The translations under genes and the position numbers were made by a program. Source: Salpingoeca rosetta (lineage: Eukaryota; Opisthokonta; Choanoflagellata; Craspedida; Salpingoecidae). From it: 22,500 nt of DNA. Positions 1-17,661 of the stretch are shown here, piece by piece (within the stretch, counting starts at the first letter, position 1; each line of letters begins with the position of its first letter). Location: contig NW_004754893.1 of assembly GCF_000188695.1 (NCBI RefSeq), forward strand, positions 200,452 to 222,951, in the 5' to 3' direction. Under the pieces are notes generated by a model. The model was not told where the DNA came from and searched no databases. It saw only the letters and a program-made list of their open reading frames with translations.

Positions 1-953
1 GAGGTGGAGATTCGACTGCTCCATCTGAGCAGTGAGGTCAGGCACATGTTTTTGTCTGTCTTATCTATGTGGAGAAGAGAGAGTGTGTGTGTGTCTGTCT
101 GATGTCTGTGCGTCAGTGAGTGTGTGTGTGTCTGTGTGTCTGTGTGTGTGTGTGTGTGTCTATCTGTCTGTCTATCCATCTATCTGTCTGCCTATCTGTC
201 TGTCTATCCATCTATTTATCTGCCTATCTGTCTGTCTATCCATCTATTTATCTGCGTATCTGTCTGTCTATCCATCTATCTGTCTGCCTATCTGTCTGTC
301 TGCCCATCTATCTGTCTGCCTATCTGTCTGTCTGTCCATCTATCTGTCTGCCTATCTGTCTGTCTATCCATCTATCTGTCTGCCTGTCTGTCTATCCATC
401 TATCTGTCTGCCTGTCTGTTTGTCTGCCTGCCTTCCTACCTCCCTGCCCGCTTCCTGCCTGCCTGGTTCTTCCCTTCGCGCTCCCCGACTTTCTCCTTGT
501 CCGTCTGCAACAGCCGCATTGCATGGCCTCACGCCTTTACGACGTGCTTGTGCGTGCACTCATCGTCTGCAGCTGCTGCGCCGGACCGTATTGGAAGAAC
601 TCACCGCTCGAGGAAAGGTGTGCATCTGTTGCACTGCCAGTGGGTTCTTCTGTGTTTGGGTTTCTTTTGTTGGGGCTGTTGGGTTTGGTGCATGTGTTTG
701 CTTGGTTCTTTGCGCTTGTTTCCTACCACTCCTGTCCCTGTCATTGGTTGACTTGCGACATGTGTTTCTCCGTGTCAGTCAGGCTCACTTACGACGCGTG
801 TCTCCCCTCTACGCATGAACCCATCATTCATAGGCTGATACTGTCAAGTGCAACAGCGTCATCTTGGATTTTTATCTGTGGGACTTTGCCAAGGACAATG
901 CCAGCTCGCTCGCACACGTGCCCATCCACCACACGCGCTCCATCTTCTACTGA
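1..953 (+). CDS. QNG1: Queuosine salvage protein (QNG1/DUF2419), C-terminal exons, 5' partial
   Basis: Three exons in phase 0: 1-36, 573-617 and 834-953, with stop TGA at 951-953. They join to a C-terminus reading EVEIR...LLRRTVLEEL...VILDFYLWDFAKDN...HHTRSIFY. This matches the end of the animal queuosine-nucleotide N-glycosylase/salvage protein, which carries an EVEIRG segment, a helix, an LLDYYLWD motif and an aromatic C-terminal end. The family releases queuine base from queuosine 5'-phosphate so it can be reused for tRNA wobble modification. The catalytic part lies before position 1. Donors are gtcagg (37) and gtgtgc (618); acceptors are ctgcag (572) and cattcatag (833). The first intron is mostly CTGT/CTAT repeat. 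The first exon in the window is the least certain, being only 12 codons, but it supplies the expected EVEIR. The symbol is by resemblance only. Confidence 0.85.
77..435 (+). repeat. Compound GT and CTGT/CTAT/CATC tetranucleotide microsatellite in a QNG1 intron
   Basis: A (GT)n tract at about 117-158 grades into a long run of TCTG, TCTA, TCCA and GCCT tetranucleotides up to about 435. It lies inside the first intron of the QNG1 model (37-572). It is open in all three forward frames only because of its low complexity and is not coding. Confidence 0.9.
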
Positions 954-1396
954 CCGCACGTGGCCATGCGAGACGTGGGTGACGATGACACTAACATCCA
1001 TACGGTGTAGCTGTGAACGGGAGTGCATCTGACAGATACATGCTGCGTGCTGCGTTGGCACAAACACAAAAATCCAACACCCACAGCAGACAGCTGCACG
1101 ACGCGGTGTAAGCGACACGATAAAGTATATTCGGTCATTTTCTGCCAAATCTTTTGCAAATCTTCATCATCCAAGATGGTTGGTTTGGACGGTTGAGCAA
1201 ACAAAAGCAAAGCGAGTGGACCGGCCGGCAGCGGGGGTGTCTGTATGGGGGAATGGTGGACACGACTGCTGCTGATGCTCCTCCTCCTCCTGCTTGCGGG
1301 GAGTGGTTCAAGCTGTTAGCGAGCGCGTTTGTTTGTTTTTCGTACATTGTTGGACATTGATGCGTCCTCTCCTAATGGTTGCTGTGTTTCTTGCAG
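954..1396 (+). other. Spacer between QNG1 and coatomer zeta, with unresolved first COPZ exon
   Basis: No complete gene is visible. The first coding exon of coatomer zeta must lie here or be very short, because the first clear exon (1397) opens in phase 0 at the second or third residue of the family. Candidates are an ATG at 1174-1176 directly followed by GT (a one-codon exon), or an ATG near 1039 ending at a gtgtaa donor near 1107. Neither gives conserved residues, so I leave it open. Confidence 0.5.
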
Positions 1397-2888
1397 GCGT
1401 CTCTCTACACGGTGAAGGGCATCCTGATCCTGGACAACGATGGCAACAGGGTGCTGAGCAAGGTGAGAGAGGCGCGTGCGACACACTGTTGGTACTAGCT
1501 TCATGAATTGTGTCCATGACCCTGCATCCCCTTGCTCTCTTAATCTGTGTGTGCGCATGGCTGACGATTGCCGAACTGTCTGCGTGATACGAAACATTGC
1601 TGCTTTCGCTGCTGTCGCTGCTGTCGCTGCTGTCCCTGCGCACAGTACTACGATGACAGCATGCCCACGGTGAAGGAGCAGCGAGCATTTGAGAAGAAGC
1701 TGTTTCAGAAGACCAACCAGTCCAGTGGTGAGCCACGCATATTTGCGGTTTGTGCTCTTCGTGTCGTTTTCGATGGATTCGACATGCACTAGCGAGCGCT
1801 TACTGTGTGTGCTGATTGGTGCCGCTCAGCTCACTGGTTTGTGTCCTGTGCATGTGTGCGGACGCATGTGCGCATTGTGTTTACACAGCGGAGATTGTCA
1901 TGTTTGAGGGCATCACGTGCGTGTTCCGAAGCAACATTGACCTCATCTTCTACGTCTTTGGCTCATCACAAGAGAACGAGGTTGGTGTGGGAGCATTGTG
2001 TGGGTTGGGGTATCTGGTTCGTGTGTGCGTGTGTTTTGTGTGTGTTTGCGTGCGTACGCGTATGTGTGTGTGAACGTGTTTTGTGTGTGTTTGCGTGCGT
2101 ATGTGTATGTGTATGTGTATGTGTTTGTGTATGTTTACAACGACCATGTGTGCATGGTTGACATCGATTCGTGGTGTTGTTAACAATGATCGTTAACCTG
2201 CTGTAGCTCCTGCTGGCAACGGTGCTCAACACACTCTACGACGCCATCAGCATCGTCGTCAGGTCAGGAAATACTCGCTGTGTTGCAAGACACATCTCCA
2301 GCCACATTTGTATGACCCTTGCACATGCGAGCACGCACATGAGCGCTATTTGCGCACGTGCCCGCATACACACGTGCACTTGCTCATACACATGTATATA
2401 CACGCGCGCACACGCACACACACACGCACACACACACGCACACGCACACGCACACACAACATCTTCCCTTTTGCTCCCCTTGCCGTTTCCCTGAGCAGAG
2501 AAAATATTGAGAAGACAACAGTGCTGGATCATCTTGATGCAGTCATGCTCATCACAGACGAAATTGTGGACGGCGGGTGCGTTAACCATCGCGCTGTTGT
2601 CGCCGCTTCACAACCGCTCGCAGCAACCGTGCCGTTGTGCCAACTCCGCCCCCCGCCCTTCCTTATGCCAAGCGCTCTGTCCAAGCTCACATGCCAACGA
2701 ACTACACACAACCACACGCAAACACACCACACACAAACACACACAACTACACCAAACACACCAACACCATGCATGCGTGTGCGTGTGTGTCCAGGATTGT
2801 GCTTGAGGCCGATCCGGAGACGCTGGCGGTAAACGCGACCATCAGCAGCCGCGACGAGGGCCCAATCACCGAACAGACACTCGCCCAG

Positions 2889-2945
<57 letters not shown>

Positions 2946-3257
2946 CGTGGTGTAGGGGTGTGTGTGTAGATACGTGGTGTAGGGGTGTGTGTGTAGATAC
3001 GTGGTGTAGGGGTGTGTATGTTCCCGTCATTCGTGTTTTTGAGACTTTTCCCCCTTGTCTGTGCATGCGCTCCGGACTTTGGATTGTGTATTGCCCGCCA
3101 GCGGACGTCATGTACTCTTGCACATAGTTGGTTATCACGACGCTCATACACTTGCATGCACTGGTACGATGACTTGTTCCCCCTCGCATTGCCGTCATCG
3201 CCACCACGGCAGGCGTGGAACAAGGCTGGCGACATTCTGAGGCGACACCTCTCGTAA
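1397..3257 (+). CDS. COPZ: Coatomer subunit zeta (COPI vesicle coat)
   Basis: Seven exons: 1397-1462, 1646-1727, 1889-1980, 2207-2262, 2499-2576, 2795-2888 and 3213-3257 (stop TAA at 3255). All phases agree and give 170 residues after the missing start; the human protein is about 177. The product reads SLYTVKGILILDNDG, then YYDD..PTVKEQRAFEK, IDLIFYVFGSSQENE, VLNTLYDAIS, DEIVDGGIVLEADP and a TEQTLAQ end. These are the hallmarks of the longin-type fold of COPI zeta, the small partner of gamma-COP in the F-subcomplex that coats Golgi-derived retrograde vesicles. The gene is ordinary in its exons, but every intron carries GT- or CA-rich repeat. It converges on BROMI with 136 bp between stop codons. 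Confidence 0.95.
2400..2458 (+). repeat. (CA)n/(CACG)n tract near an intron 3' end
   Basis: Alternating CA with CG interruptions in the coatomer zeta intron 2263-2498, upstream of a pyrimidine-rich stretch and the ctgagcag acceptor. Confidence 0.9.
2889..2940 (+). repeat. (GT)n directly at a coatomer zeta 5' splice site
   Basis: The donor gtgcgt at 2889 opens straight into about 24 GT units, so the microsatellite forms the start of the intron. Confidence 0.95.
2941..3017 (+). repeat. 27-bp minisatellite, three copies
   Basis: Three copies with a 27-bp period starting at 2941, 2968 and 2995. Each begins AGATACGTGGTGTAGGGG and is followed by GT units. It is intronic in coatomer zeta and continues from the preceding GT tract. 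Confidence 0.95.
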
Positions 3258-3349
3258 CTGCATATTGCATGCAAGCACGCGCGCACATGCGCGGGCACAG
3301 CAACAACGGTGGATATGGCGACGACGACAGCAGGAGTGGTGATGATGGC

Positions 3350-3380
<31 letters not shown>

Positions 3381-3393
3381 GTGATGATGATGG
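3258..3393. repeat. Convergent intergenic spacer with (GAT)n
   Basis: The 136 bp between the coatomer zeta stop (+) and the BROMI stop (-). The right half is a (GAT)n tract (about 3345-3392) reaching to the BROMI stop codon. No canonical AATAAA is visible inside the spacer on either strand, so the two 3' UTRs probably overlap the neighbouring gene. Confidence 0.8.
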
Positions 3394-11690
<8,297 letters not shown>

Positions 11691-11859
11691 GTCCTGGCCG
11701 CCTTCCGCTCCTACTTGCACGCCGCCCGTCTGCTGCCACACCCATCTACACGCACCTTCGCGCGCGCTTGCTTGCCTACTTGCTTGCCTCGTGTGATGTG
11801 GTGCTGCTGCTCTTGGTTGTTTGCTCTGCTGTGCGCGGTCGTTGGTGACGACGGTGGTT
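11691..11859. other. 5' flank of BROMI, no clear gene
   Basis: The frame of the first BROMI exon stays open upstream to 11894, so an N-terminal extension or an extra upstream exon is possible. A gcggccag acceptor-like site sits just before the chosen ATG. Composition is ordinary and no other gene is visible. Confidence 0.5.
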
Positions 11860-11894
11860 TTGCCAATTGCAATCCTCAGCGTAGCAATTGGCAA
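11860..11894. repeat. Hairpin element, copy 1 (11-bp arms, 13-nt loop)
   Basis: Left arm TTGCCAATTGC (11860-11870), right arm GCAATTGGCAA (11884-11894), loop AATCCTCAGCGTA. The element and its left flank (GACGAC, one variable base, GTGGTTTT) recur at 19982-20032 with only two mismatches over about 48 bases. It lies about 170 bp upstream of the BROMI start codon. Confidence 0.95.
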
Positions 11895-11949
11895 GTGGCC
11901 ACTCGTGCTCAGTTTAGTTCTTTGTCAAGTTTGTCAGCGGGGACGCGTA

Positions 11950-11969
11950 TGTGTGTGTGTGTGTGTGTT

Positions 11970-12000
<31 letters not shown>

Positions 12001-12001
12001 G

Positions 12002-12087
<86 letters not shown>
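11950..12087 (+). repeat. (GT)n microsatellite
   Basis: GT units with TTTG and GATG interruptions, between the hairpin element and the broken plus-strand coding fragment. Confidence 0.95.
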
Positions 12088-12088
<1 letters not shown>

Positions 12089-12234
12089 TATGTCACATCA
12101 TTTTTCACTCTTTCACTCTCCCTCCCCAGCTCCCGTTTGCCCTCTGCTCGTTGACTAGACTCGTTCTGCCAACTCCCTCCCCCCCCCCCCAGTCCCACCT
12201 GTGTCGACCCACCCTCGCTCTTGTGTGCTTGCAG

Positions 12235-12622
12235 GCAACTACTGAAATGCGCTGGGTGCGCTACGCTCCCTCGGACAGCTCGCCCTGAACCAAATCGTCA
12301 CTGCAGAGCAAGAGCACTGGCACCGCCTTCTGGGCCTTGCTCTTGCCCTCTGCGAAGACAAGACCAAGGTGTGGGTGTGGGTGTGGGTGCGTTCTTCGAG
12401 TATGAGTGTGTGGTGATGAGCTGAGGAGCTGCCCGTTGTGTTGTTGCCCTTGCCTGTGCGCACACATGCTGCGGTGAGCTGAACCCTTGGGATGCATGTT
12501 GCATAGCATGTTGTATCAGACCCTGCTGGCCACGCTGACACCGACTGGACACGCAAAAGGACTTCAACGAGTACAGGTATCGCGAAACGCTGCACAAGGA
12601 GGTGGGCACATTCAAACTGTAA
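12235..12622 (+). pseudogene. Broken plus-strand coding fragment, family not recognised
   Basis: Two segments read like real protein on the plus strand. The first (acceptor ttgcag at 12234, donor after 12368) gives QLL then ALGALRSLGQLALNQIVT and EHWHRLLGLALALCEDKTK, but only if one A of the AAA at 12245-12247 is removed; otherwise it runs into TGA. The second (about 12507-12622) gives MLYQTLLATLTPTG, then in the next frame TQKDFNEYRYRETLHKEVG ending FKL and stop TAA at 12620. Each therefore needs a single-base frame change. The composition (amphipathic helices, then a charged C-terminus) looks like the end of a helical protein. I cannot name the family. It is wedged between two minus-strand genes and could be a decayed gene, or a gene damaged by sequence errors. 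Confidence 0.5.
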
Positions 12623-12718
12623 ATGTGTACGCGCGAGAGCGCACGCGCGTGTGTGTATGCGTATGTATACGTATACGTGGGTGTATACTTCAGCGCCGTC
12701 CCGAGTGAGTGTGTGCCT

Positions 12719-12793
12719 GTGTGGGGGGGGGAGTGTGTGAGTGAGTGTGTGTGAGTGAGTGAGTGTGTGTGTGTGTGTGTGTGTGTGAGTGAA
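12719..12793 (+). repeat. Poly-G, GAGT and GT repeat block
   Basis: A GGGGGGGGGG run followed by GTGA/GAGT and GT units, between the plus-strand fragment and the last tectonic exon. No coding signal for a tectonic C-terminus is seen here. Confidence 0.85.
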
Positions 12794-12889
12794 TGAGTGA
12801 GGCTATCGGCACACAAACACACATGCACGCACATACACACACGCACTCGCACTTGTGCATGAACACTCACACACGCACACTAAGCACAC

Positions 12890-13087
12890 CTGGTGTTCGT
12901 CTGCGGATGTGACGCAGTGTAGTGAACACGTCGTCAAAGGTGACAAGGTTTTGAAGCTGGTTTGTATTGTCGTAGGGGGAGAGGGGACAGACAAGTGGTT
13001 AACAGCCAAAGGATGAGCGTGGGCAGGAGGACAAAGAGGAGGGAGAGGGCGATAGGCAGACGCTTTGAAGGTTGGGGACAGTCGCGA

Positions 13088-13127
<40 letters not shown>

Positions 13128-13425
13128 CTGGTGCAGTTGCAAGGTAGCCTGGCGCGGGTACGCGTTGACATTGCTGTTGATCGGAACGCGTTGGCAGCCA
13201 TAGAACCACGTCCGTCATACACGAACGGGGTGAGCGTGCGATCATGTGGTACGTGCATGAACAGAGCAGCATCCACACCACTGCGGCGTGTTGGTGCCCG
13301 TTGCTGCCGTTGCTGCTTGAGCGTGTGGTTAAAGAATACCGCTGCGGCCTGTGGAAGGGGGGGGGGGTGCGCAAATGCAGGGGTGTGTGTGCGTGTATGT
13401 TTGCGTGTATGTGGCGTATGCATGT

Positions 13426-13484
<59 letters not shown>

Positions 13485-15225
13485 ACCAACATCAACGCAG
13501 GTGCATGACAATGAAAATGAGTGTGCTCGCACAGCCAAGCATGCGTCACAAGCGAACAGGCGTGTGAACGAACGGACTCTAGACAAAACACACAAACAAA
13601 ACAAACAAACAAACAAACAAACAAACAAAACAAACAAACAAAACAAACAACTCATCCCATCACAGACGCACACACATACGTACACACACACACAGACACA
13701 CACGCACACACACAGATGAACACACCACGTGCGGGTAGCCGAGGCGTCAAAGGAAGCGACGGTCACGGCAACATTGAGGGAGGAGATGGTGGTGAGGCCA
13801 AGCTGGATGGTGTACTCGACCTGGCACCAGGGGCCGTGCAGCAATGGAGGGATGGTGTTGGCAGCAAGGCGCAACAAGGGAAGGCACACACAGAGGGACG
13901 GACGGAAACAAAGGGCGGAGAGAGAGACACGCGCATGCACACACAGCACATACATACACAGAGGCACAGCACACAGACACGCAGCACACAGCACAGAGAC
14001 ATACACGACACCTTTTGCACAGCGTTGATGCAGTGTTGGGTGGATGCGTTGTAATGGATGGTGCAATCACCATCACATCCACCTGTAAAGGCAAAGCAAG
14101 GCCGGGAAAATGCCATGCGAGGTCATGTGAAGTCACAGCACAGACAATGAGACACTCATACACACACACACACCAAACACTCCTCACACAACACATCACA
14201 CACACAGACACATACGCACACAAACACTTCCACACACACACACACACCACACACAACACCACATCAGTTCCCCTTCCTCCCTCCTCCTTCCCAAGGTCTC
14301 GACTAGTGTATGCTGCCAGGACCGCGGTATCTGTCGGGACCGGCACATCAAGGTCGCCGCTAGGGCTGCACAGGCACATCAAGGTCGCCGCTAGGGCTGC
14401 ACATTGCCCAAACACGCTCGGCATCGTCTGCCGCTGTGATGATACGGGTGGGATTGCGTGGTGCACCTCCCCTTCCTGCAGCGTGTCGGCGGGAAATGGC
14501 AGCGGTGTGAGCGTCGTGCTGTCCTGCATGAAGCGGTGTGAGCGTCGTGCTGTCCTGCATGATGTACACGATCCCGCCATACGTGACGTAAAACTGGAAA
14601 GGGTCTTGGCCTCCGGCGTGTACTGCAGCGTCTCGAGGCTGAAGGATATGGGGCGGGGGCGTGCAGCGTCTGCGAATGCCTGGAACGCGGCGTCATTGAG
14701 CGGCGTGCGCGGCTCTCTGAACGAGATGCGGTCATTTGTGTTGTCGACCAGCACGCACGCGATGCTGCTGTCCTCTGCTACTTGGATGGCCTGGTTCCTG
14801 CCCTCGTTGGTGACGAAGAAGTCGTCGTACACGCACCTGCGCCAGGGCTTGATGTCTGGCGTGTTGCAGTAGGCAAAGCGCACTTTCACCAGCGTCGTGC
14901 ATGACGGATCACAGCAGCAGGTTGCGTCACACTCCGCCGCTATACTCAGCAAACGAGGTTGCGCATGGATGTCGGCTCCGCACCTGCGCAAACGCGGGTG
15001 TTCTTGTTGTTGTTCAAGTTGCTGACAGTGCACTTGTTAAGTTGCTGTTACTGCAGCTGTTGTGGTGGTCGTCGTCGGAAGAGTGATGGTGGTGGTGGTG
15101 TTCTGGGCAGTTGCGGGTTTAGCCATGAGCACAGCAGCAGCAGCAGCAGCAGCAATAGCGACAAGAACAGCCACCACAGCACCTCTGCGGCACATCGATG
15201 CACGTCGAACCATGGCCGTGCCCAT
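12890..15225 (-). CDS. Tectonic-family protein (ciliary transition zone), disturbed and without C-terminus
   Basis: Exon 1 is 15225-15052, a signal peptide: Arg-rich start, then VVAVLVAIAAAAAAAVL, then a Thr-rich stretch. Exon 2 is about 15021-14304 and carries ECDATCCCDPSC followed by RFAYCNTPDIKPWRR and CVYDDFFVTNEGRNQ, the CCCD-type cysteine signature of tectonics. Then come 14082-14012 (GCDGDCTIHYNAS...CINAVQK), 13820-13729 (VEYTIQLGLTTISSLNVAV), 13348-13128 and 12956-12890. Animal tectonics are secreted or membrane-linked glycoproteins of the MKS complex at the ciliary transition zone. Exon 2 needs several frame changes to read through. Exon 13348-13128 also switches frame near 13220. 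An in-frame TAA at 15037-15039 must be removed by an intron of only 30 nt. No C-terminal exon is recognisable. The family call is firm for exons 2-4 and weak for the last two. Confidence 0.72.
13089..13123 (+). repeat. (CA)n at a tectonic 5' splice site
   Basis: On the minus (sense) strand, (GT)n following the gtgcgt donor of exon 13348-13128. Confidence 0.95.
13429..13482 (+). repeat. (GT)n in a tectonic intron
   Basis: Pure GT run between exons 13729 and 13348; CA on the sense strand. Confidence 0.95.
13483..13728 (-). repeat. Remainder of tectonic intron with (CAAA)n
   Basis: A CAAA/AAAC array occupies about 13592-13650, followed by CA tracts at 13680-13715 that border the exon 13820-13729 donor. 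No coding signal. Confidence 0.85.
14158..14262 (+). repeat. CA-rich repeat in a tectonic intron
   Basis: Imperfect CACA tracts in the intron 14083-14303, near the gtcgag donor side on the sense strand (GT-rich in sense). Confidence 0.9.
14342..14403 (-). repeat. Exact 31-bp tandem duplication A in tectonic exon 2
   Basis: 14342-14372 and 14373-14403 are identical. On the sense strand the copies contain GTGCAGCCCTAGCGGCGACC. Being 31 bp, the duplication shifts the reading frame by one base. Confidence 0.97.
14501..14562 (-). repeat. Exact 31-bp tandem duplication B in tectonic exon 2
   Basis: 14501-14531 and 14532-14562 are identical. On the sense strand each encodes MQDSTTLTPL in a different frame. 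It too shifts the frame by one. Confidence 0.97.
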
Positions 15226-15721
15226 ACAGAGACAAGACAGAGACAGACAGTCCGCCGACGACAGTTACGCCCACAGCAAAGCAGACAACTGCTGTTGTCG
15301 AGGAATCATGAATATCATCATCATTTTTTCGCCTGTGGTTTGCCATTTTCCCTCGCTCGATTTTCAAAAACGAAACACCACCAACATCAACTGCTACCAC
15401 CGCCCGCGACAAGACAACAAGACAATCGCAGACACTCAAGATGACAGCCGCGCAGGCTTCGACACCGGTGAGGCCATCTGACAAAGTGTGGTGGGCGATT
15501 GAGGGCTGAGCAAGCGATGGGGAGGGAGCCGTTCAACGTGCCTTGCAGCGCACGCAGCGTGTGCAACGGTGACGGCCCAGCATCACTTGTTGTCGAAGCA
15601 CTCGCCTGCTAGCACAAATGCGCGCGCTTTTTGTTTCTCACACATGTACGCCTGCACACACACACACACACACACACATGATGCACGATGCAAGGGAGAG
15701 GATTCAAACAACAGTACCGCA
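15226..15721. promoter_or_regulatory. Divergent intergenic region between the tectonic and nuclease-kinase genes
   Basis: About 500 bp separate the two outward-facing start codons, so both promoters must lie here. No TATA box is obvious. A short plus-strand ORF starts with ATG at 15441 and reaches a good gtgagg donor at 15468 (MTAAQASTP). It could be a 5' UTR or alternative first exon, but its phase does not fit the exon at 15722. A (CA)n tract occupies 15657-15678. Confidence 0.5.
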
Positions 15722-16533
15722 ATGTCCAGCTCTGAAAAGGGGAAAACCAAAGAGCCTGAGCTCATGACAAGCCTGTCGACAAACGACGTGAGTTATTGTT
15801 TGGGTTGTGTGCAAACGTGTGGCGATAGCCCGAGAGGGCGCGTGTATGAGTGTATGGTTATGTGCATGTACATGTGCGCACCTGTGTATGTGTGAGTGTG
15901 TGCACCTGTGTATGTGTGAGTGTGCACCTGTGTGTATGTTTACGTTTGTGTGTATATATGTGTGTATGTATGTGTGCATGTGTGTGCGTGTGCACTCGGA
16001 AACCATCATCAACACGCTCTTGGCGCCAAAATTGTGTACGTGCACACCAGCCATACTCTCACTTTGTGGGCACCTGCTGTACTTCATTCAATCGACCCGC
16101 CCTCTGTCCTTTCAGGCTGGCGTTCTTGCGCGCGCATATTTGCAAGCAGCAACAGACGAGTTCAACAACCTTTTGGGGGACGCTCAGCTAGGCCCCGACT
16201 CAGACTACCACACCTCTGTCGAGCAGATCAAAACAATCGCCGCCAAGTACGACCTCAAAGCCTCTCCTGTGTCACCAAAATATAAGGCAAAGAATTATGT
16301 CAAGAGCTTGCTGGAGGAGCCCTACACGCAAAACATCAAGAACCTGCTCCAGCAAGTCCGCAGTGTGCTGGATGAGAAAAAGCAGATACCAATGGACGAC
16401 GTGGAAGACTTCCTTCAGAAGCTTGACAACGTGACACGCAAAGGGCTGTCCGAAGAGCAACGGCAGTTTCGACAAGGTGCGCCTGTCTCACTCTGCCTTG
16501 CATGTGCGGCTGCGTGACCAAATGGGCTGATGC

Positions 16534-16570
<37 letters not shown>

Positions 16571-17586
16571 TGTGTGTGTCTGTGTATGTGTGTGTGTGTG
16601 CATCGGTGTTGTTAGATTACTGCGAGCGGCCCTGCGCTTGGGCACTCTGGTTGACTGACACGTTGCTTGCGGGTTGTTTTGAACTCATACTGGCTGTTTG
16701 GTGTGGTTCGTGGCAGCTTTGGAGTCAAGCGTAACCCCCAGCAGCGCTGCCAAGGAGAAGGAGAAGGACAAGGACTCAGCCCACAGAACAGTCTATGCGC
16801 AGCCGTTCTCTGCCGAGCTTCTCTGCCCCAACTGGCACCTGCACAACGAGGGGTTTCAACGGGCAGTCGATCAGGGCACAAAGAGGGGTAAGGTCATTGT
16901 CGAGCATGTGCTTGCTTGCTGTGTACACGTGCACATGTGAGCGTCCTTTCCACGAGAGAACGTGGCATGTGTGCGTGTGTGTGTTTGTGTGTCGGTGCTG
17001 ATGCATGATGGTTGAGTCTTTGGCACTCGTGCGCGGGTGTGCTGGCACTGGAAGGGAATACCTCTCTGTCGCTCACACCGACGCTGCACCATGCATGCCC
17101 ACCGCACTGCAGGCTTTGGCTTTCTCGTTCCGAAGCGAGAGACGCTCTTCAACGACCGTATGCAAGCGCCCCTCATCAGGGCGTGTGGTGATGCAAAAGT
17201 GGACGTCAAGAGTCACGCATCATTTGAGAGTGACCCCGCTGTTGTCGCCGACTATGTTGTGCGTCTGATGTCAAACTACTTCTTCTACCCGCTGTTGCTT
17301 GAGCTCAAGATCGATGACAGCAAGCAGACACAGGATGCTGCCAAGGCGCAGGTGCTGGAGTACGCATCACGGGCCATCAAGTCTGCGGGATCGCAGTGGC
17401 GTGCTTTGAAAGGGTATTTGTTTCCCTTTGCCATCACCGTCTGCGGGAAGAAGGTGTCCGTGTACGCGTGCACGCTGGGCGATGAGGTGCACGGCGACGA
17501 GGCCTTTCCCAGCGTTCTCCACACAAAACTTTGCGACACCGACGTGAGTTGCCACCGCATGTGCGAACAGAGAAGAAGGGTGTGCG

Positions 17587-17661
<75 letters not shown>

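Noticed and set aside
60..1032. Long plus-strand open frames rich in CVCV, LSVYPSICL and similar
   Set aside because: They arise from CTGT/CTAT and GT repeats, which lack stop codons in several frames. The conserved QNG1 exons use other segments.
2941..3017. CRISPR-like array
   Set aside because: Contiguous 27-bp units without spacers in a eukaryotic intron: a minisatellite.
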